A stretch of 64,000 nucleotides of DNA from positions 1-64,000 of the forward strand of contig NZ_CP020043.1 of assembly GCF_002028425.1 (NCBI RefSeq), given 5' to 3'. Made by a program: the position numbers and the translations under genes. Numbering within the stretch: the stretch's first letter is position 1; every line of letters starts with the position of its first letter. Source of the stretch: Streptomyces katrae (lineage in GTDB: Bacteria > Actinomycetota > Actinomycetes > Streptomycetales > Streptomycetaceae). Below the pieces are notes generated by a model. It was not told the origin of the DNA. It saw nothing but the letters and a program-made list of their open reading frames with translations, and made no database searches. Shown piece after piece: positions 61,069 through 64,000 of this stretch.

Positions 61069-61094
61069 GGAGTGTCCCGCCGGCGGGACACTCC
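61069..61094. promoter_or_regulatory. Perfect 26-bp palindrome between PKS and NRPS genes
   Basis: ggagtgtcccgcc and its exact complement without a loop. It could be a terminator/attenuator stem or an operator within the 124-bp PKS-NRPS spacer. Confidence 0.7.
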
Positions 61095-61120
61095 CCCGGG
61101 CGGGCCCGGGCGCCGTCGGG

Positions 61121-64000
61121 TCACCGGGCTCCGGCGGTGGTGAGGGAGTCCGCGATGTGCCCGGCGATGCGCCGCGGCGAGGGCTGGCGCAGCACCAGGT
61201 TCGCCCGCAGCTTCAGTCCGGTCGAGGCGGTCAGGCGCTTGCTGAGCTCCGCCGACAGCAGCGAGTCGAAGCCGATCTCCTTGAACTCCTGGTCGGGGTC
61301 GACCGAGGCGCTGGAGGCGTGTCCGAGGACGACGGCGACCTTCTCCAGGACGTGTTCGAGCACGAGGGCCCGCGCGTCCTCCTCACCGAGGGCGGCGACC
61401 CGCTCCGGCAGGGGGACCAGGTGTTCCTCGTCCCCGGCCGGCTCCGCCGCCGGGACCTCCGCGGCGGGCGCCGCGGACGGCTGCGCGGAGGCGAGCCAGT
61501 ACCTCCGGCGCTGGAAGGCGTACGTCGGCAGGTCCGCCCGCCGGCGCTCCCCGAACAGGGCGGTCCAGTCCACGGAGCCGCCGCGGACGTGGAGTCCGGC
61601 CAGCGAGCCGAGCACGGATTCCACCTCGTCGCGGTCCCGGCGGGACGAGGACAGCACCAGGGCGTCGTCCAGGTCCTCGACGATCTCCTGCACCGGGACG
61701 GTCAGCACGGGGTGCGGGCTCATCTCGATGAAGACCCGGAAGCCGTCCTCGGCGAGCCGCCGGACGGAGGGTTCGAAAAGTACCTTTTCGCGCAGGTTGT
61801 TGTACCAGTAGTCGGCGTCCAGCCGCGTGGTGTCGATGAACTCCCCGTACAGGGTGGAGCAGAAGGGGACCTGCGAGGGCTGCGGGCTCACTCCGAGGAG
61901 CGGGCCGGTCACCTGGTCGCGGACCCGGGCCACCTGGTGGGAGTGGGAGGCGTAGTCCACCGCTATCCGGCGGGCCTGGGCCCCTTCGGCCTTCATCTTC
62001 TCGACGAACTCGTCGAGCGCGTCCGGCTCCCCGGACACCACCACCGAGCGGGGCCCGTTGACGACGGCGACGCTCAGCCGGCCGTTCCACGGGGTGATGC
62101 GCTCCGCCACCACGTCCGCGGACTCGGCGACCGACGCCATCCCCCCGTGCCCGATCAGGTCCACCAGGGCCCGGCTGCGCAGCGCGACGATCCGGGCGGC
62201 GTCGCGCAGGGACAGCGCGCCGCTCACGCAGGCGGCGGCGATCTCGCCCTGGCTGTGCCCGACCACCGCGCCCGGTTCCACGCCCCAGGAGCGCCACAGG
62301 CCGGCCAGGGAGACCATCATGGCGAACAGGGCCGGCTGGACCACGTCCACCCGGTCCAGGGACGGCGCCCCCGCCGCGCCCCGCACCACGTCGAGCAGCG
62401 ACCAGTCGACCCACTCGGACAGGGCGTCCGCGCACGCGTCCAGGTGCCGGGCGAAGACCGGGAAGGCGGCGTACAGCTGCCGGCCCATGCCCACCCACTG
62501 CGACCCCTGCCCGGGGAAGACGAACACGGTCCCGCCGGGCCTGGCGGCCGTCCCGCGCACCACCGCGGGGGAGTCGGCGCCCTCGGCCAGCGCGGCCAGC
62601 GCCTCCAGCAGCCCTTCGCGGCCGCGCCCCAGCACCACCGCGCGGTGCTCGAACCGCGACCGGTGCGCCACCAGGGAGGCGCCGACGGCGGCGAGGTCGG
62701 CCTGCGGATCGGCGGCGAGGCAGGCGCGCAGGGCGGCCGCCTGGCCCTGGAGGGCGGCCGCGCTCTTGCCGGAGAGGATCCAGGGCAGCAGTCCGCCGGC
62801 GACCTCCGGGCCTTCGGCGGGCTCCGGCGCCGGCTCGTGCGGGGCCTCCTCCAGGATCACGTGGGCGTTGGTGCCGCTGACGCCGAACGAGGACACCCCG
62901 GCCCGCCGCGGACCGTCCGGCCGGGTCCACTCCCGGCCTTCCACCAGCAGTTCGACGCCGCCGGAGGACCAGTCCACGTGCCGGGACGGCTCGCCCACGT
63001 GGAGGGTGCGCGGCAGGTGGCGGTGGCGCAGGGCCATCACGGTCTTGATGACCCCGGCGACCCCGGCGGCGGCCTGGGCGTGGCCCATGTTCGACTTCAG
63101 GGAGCCCAGCCACAGCGGGCGGTCCCGGTCACGGTCGCGGCCGTAGGTGGCGAGCAGGGCCTGCGCCTCGATGGGGTCGCCCAGGACGGTTCCGGTGCCG
63201 TGCGCCTCGACCAGGTCCACCTCGGACGCCGCGACGCCCGCGTTGGCCAGGGCCCGCCGGATCACCTTCTCCTGGGCGCGGCCGTTGGGCGCGGTCAGGC
63301 CGTTGCTGGCGCCGTCCTGGTTGACGGCGGAGCCGCGCAGCAGGGCGAGCACGGGATGGCCGTTGCGGCGGGCGTCGGACAGCCGCTCCAGCAGCAGGAC
63401 GCCGACGCCCTCGGCCCAGCCGGTGCCGTCCGCCCCGTCGGCGAAGGCCTTGCAGCGGCCGTCGGGCGAGAGCGCGCCCTGACGGGCGAACTCCACGAAG
63501 GCCGCGGGCGAGGACATCACCAGCGCCCCGCCCGCCAGCGCGAGCGAGCACTCCCCCGCGCGCAGCGACTGCGCCGCCATGTGCAGGGCCACCAGCGAGG
63601 ACGAGCACGCGGTGTCCAGGGACACCGCCGGCCCGGTCAGGCCCAGTTCGTACGCCACCCGTCCGGAGGCGACGCTCAGCGAGCTGCCGTACAGCAGGTA
63701 GCCCTCCAGTTCGCTCTGGCCCGCCTCCAGGAAGCGCCACCCGTACTCGGTGGAGCTCACCCCGGTGAAGACCCCGACGTCGGTGCCGCGGACGTCGGCG
63801 GGGACGATGCCGGCCCGTTCGAAGGCCTCCCAGGAGGTCTCCAGGAGCAGCCGCTGCTGCGGGTCGGTGGCAAGGGCCTCGCGGGGGCTGATGCCGAAGA
63901 ACTCGGCGTCGAACCCGGCCGGGTCGGCCAGGAACCCGCCGTGGCGGACGTGGGCGCTGCCGGGGGCGGCGGGGTCCGGGTCGTACACGTCGCGCCAGCC
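61121..64000 (-). CDS. Type I polyketide synthase, KS-AT-ACP module (5' end beyond window)
   Basis: At least 955 aa; the N-terminus runs off the right edge. KS: catalytic Cys in [16 protein letters not shown], His in [15 protein letters not shown] and [48 protein letters not shown] and [12 protein letters not shown] points to methylmalonyl-Co[20 protein letters not shown], then stop 50 residues later. There is no KR, DH, ER or TE in the visible part. The gene precedes the NRPS on the same strand, so the polyketide is probably passed to the C domain. KS-AT-ACP without reduction gives a beta-keto extension. Confidence 0.93.
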   Translation of the reverse strand, partial: GWRDVYDPDPAAPGSAHVRHGGFLADPAGFDAEFFGISPREALATDPQQRLLLETSWEAFERAGIVPADVRGTDVGVFTGVSSTEYGWRFLEAGQSELEGYLLYGSSLSVASGRVAYELGLTGPAVSLDTACSSSLVALHMAAQSLRAGECSLALAGGALVMSSPAAFVEFARQGALSPDGRCKAFADGADGTGWAEGVGVLLLERLSDARRNGHPVLALLRGSAVNQDGASNGLTAPNGRAQEKVIRRALANAGVAASEVDLVEAHGTGTVLGDPIEAQALLATYGRDRDRDRPLWLGSLKSNMGHAQAAAGVAGVIKTVMALRHRHLPRTLHVGEPSRHVDWSSGGVELLVEGREWTRPDGPRRAGVSSFGVSGTNAHVILEEAPHEPAPEPAEGPEVAGGLLPWILSGKSAAALQGQAAALRACLAADPQADLAAVGASLVAHRSRFEHRAVVLGRGREGLLEALAALAEGADSPAVVRGTAARPGGTVFVFPGQGSQWVGMGRQLYAAFPVFARHLDACADALSEWVDWSLLDVVRGAAGAPSLDRVDVVQPALFAMMVSLAGLWRSWGVEPGAVVGHSQGEIAAACVSGALSLRDAARIVALRSRALVDLIGHGGMASVAESADVVAERITPWNGRLSVAVVNGPRSVVVSGEPDALDEFVEKMKAEGAQARRIAVDYASHSHQVARVRDQVTGPLLGVSPQPSQVPFCSTLYGEFIDTTRLDADYWYNNLREKVLFEPSVRRLAEDGFRVFIEMSPHPVLTVPVQEIVEDLDDALVLSSSRRDRDEVESVLGSLAGLHVRGGSVDWTALFGERRRADLPTYAFQRRRYWLASAQPSAAPAAEVPAAEPAGDEEHLVPLPERVAALGEEDARALVLEHVLEKVAVVLGHASSASVDPDQEFKEIGFDSLLSAELSKRLTASTGLKLRANLVLRQPSPRRIAGHIADSLTTAGAR

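Noticed and set aside
58279..61143. A 954-codon plus-strand frame opposite the NRPS
   Set aside because: Gly/Arg/Asp-rich shadow of the NRPS with no domain motif; the minus-strand NRPS has all C, A and PCP landmarks.

Overview
The window is very GC-rich, with short intergenic gaps, frequent GTG/TTG starts and strongly G/C third codon positions. Its protein families (DUF4259, DUF5990, DUF6225-like, MmyB-type XRE regulators, paired MAB_1171c-like 7TM proteins, modular PKS/NRPS) are typical of Streptomyces or a close relative. Family names come from recognising the sequences; no database search was run.

Region 1 (1-34,500) is a mobile-element-rich accessory arm. It holds a complete ISL3-family element with a passenger DUF4259 gene (1079-3334), an IS1182-like element carrying a GNAT acetyltransferase (8674-11102) that splits a bacteriocin-immunity-like gene with a CTAG target duplication, an IS5-family element (19393-20466) abutting a decayed IS5 copy, and two IS21 remnants. 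Between them are an OLD-type ATPase/TOPRIM nuclease (candidate phage defence), a methyltransferase gene framed by a 48-bp inverted repeat, a LysR/4-oxalocrotonate tautomerase pair, a P-loop kinase, two VOC proteins behind a perfect palindrome, a ComB-like phosphatase, a TetR-MFS-SDR operon, a Tat-exported alpha/beta hydrolase and many relics: nucleotide-sugar dehydrogenase, TetR, WapI, histidine kinase/response regulator, recombinase, FAD monooxygenase and RHS. A class II tRNA-like gene lies at 33865-33958.

Region 2 (34,500-50,000) is tidier. Its centre is a tightly coupled five-gene operon (35061-40367): XRE regulator, HExxH protein, two paralogous 7TM proteins and an FAD-dependent oxidoreductase. 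This is my best candidate for an undescribed system, probably membrane sensing or small-molecule signalling. Around it are DUF6225- and DUF6213-like proteins, a GNAT, a secreted RidA-like protein, an MmyB-type regulator, a stand-alone TOPRIM protein, an MpaB-like oxygenase, a flavin oxidoreductase pair and a PuuE-like deacetylase.

Region 3 (50,000-64,000) is the edge of a hybrid PKS-NRPS cluster. It has a KS-AT-ACP module with methylmalonyl-type AT motifs (running off the right end), a C-A-PCP NRPS whose A domain has lost several core residues, a type II thioesterase and a PLP aminotransferase. Nearby are two DHA2 drug exporters (one frameshifted beside a MarR gene), an AhpD-like protein and an alpha/beta hydrolase. 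Convergent units are separated by strong hairpin terminators.
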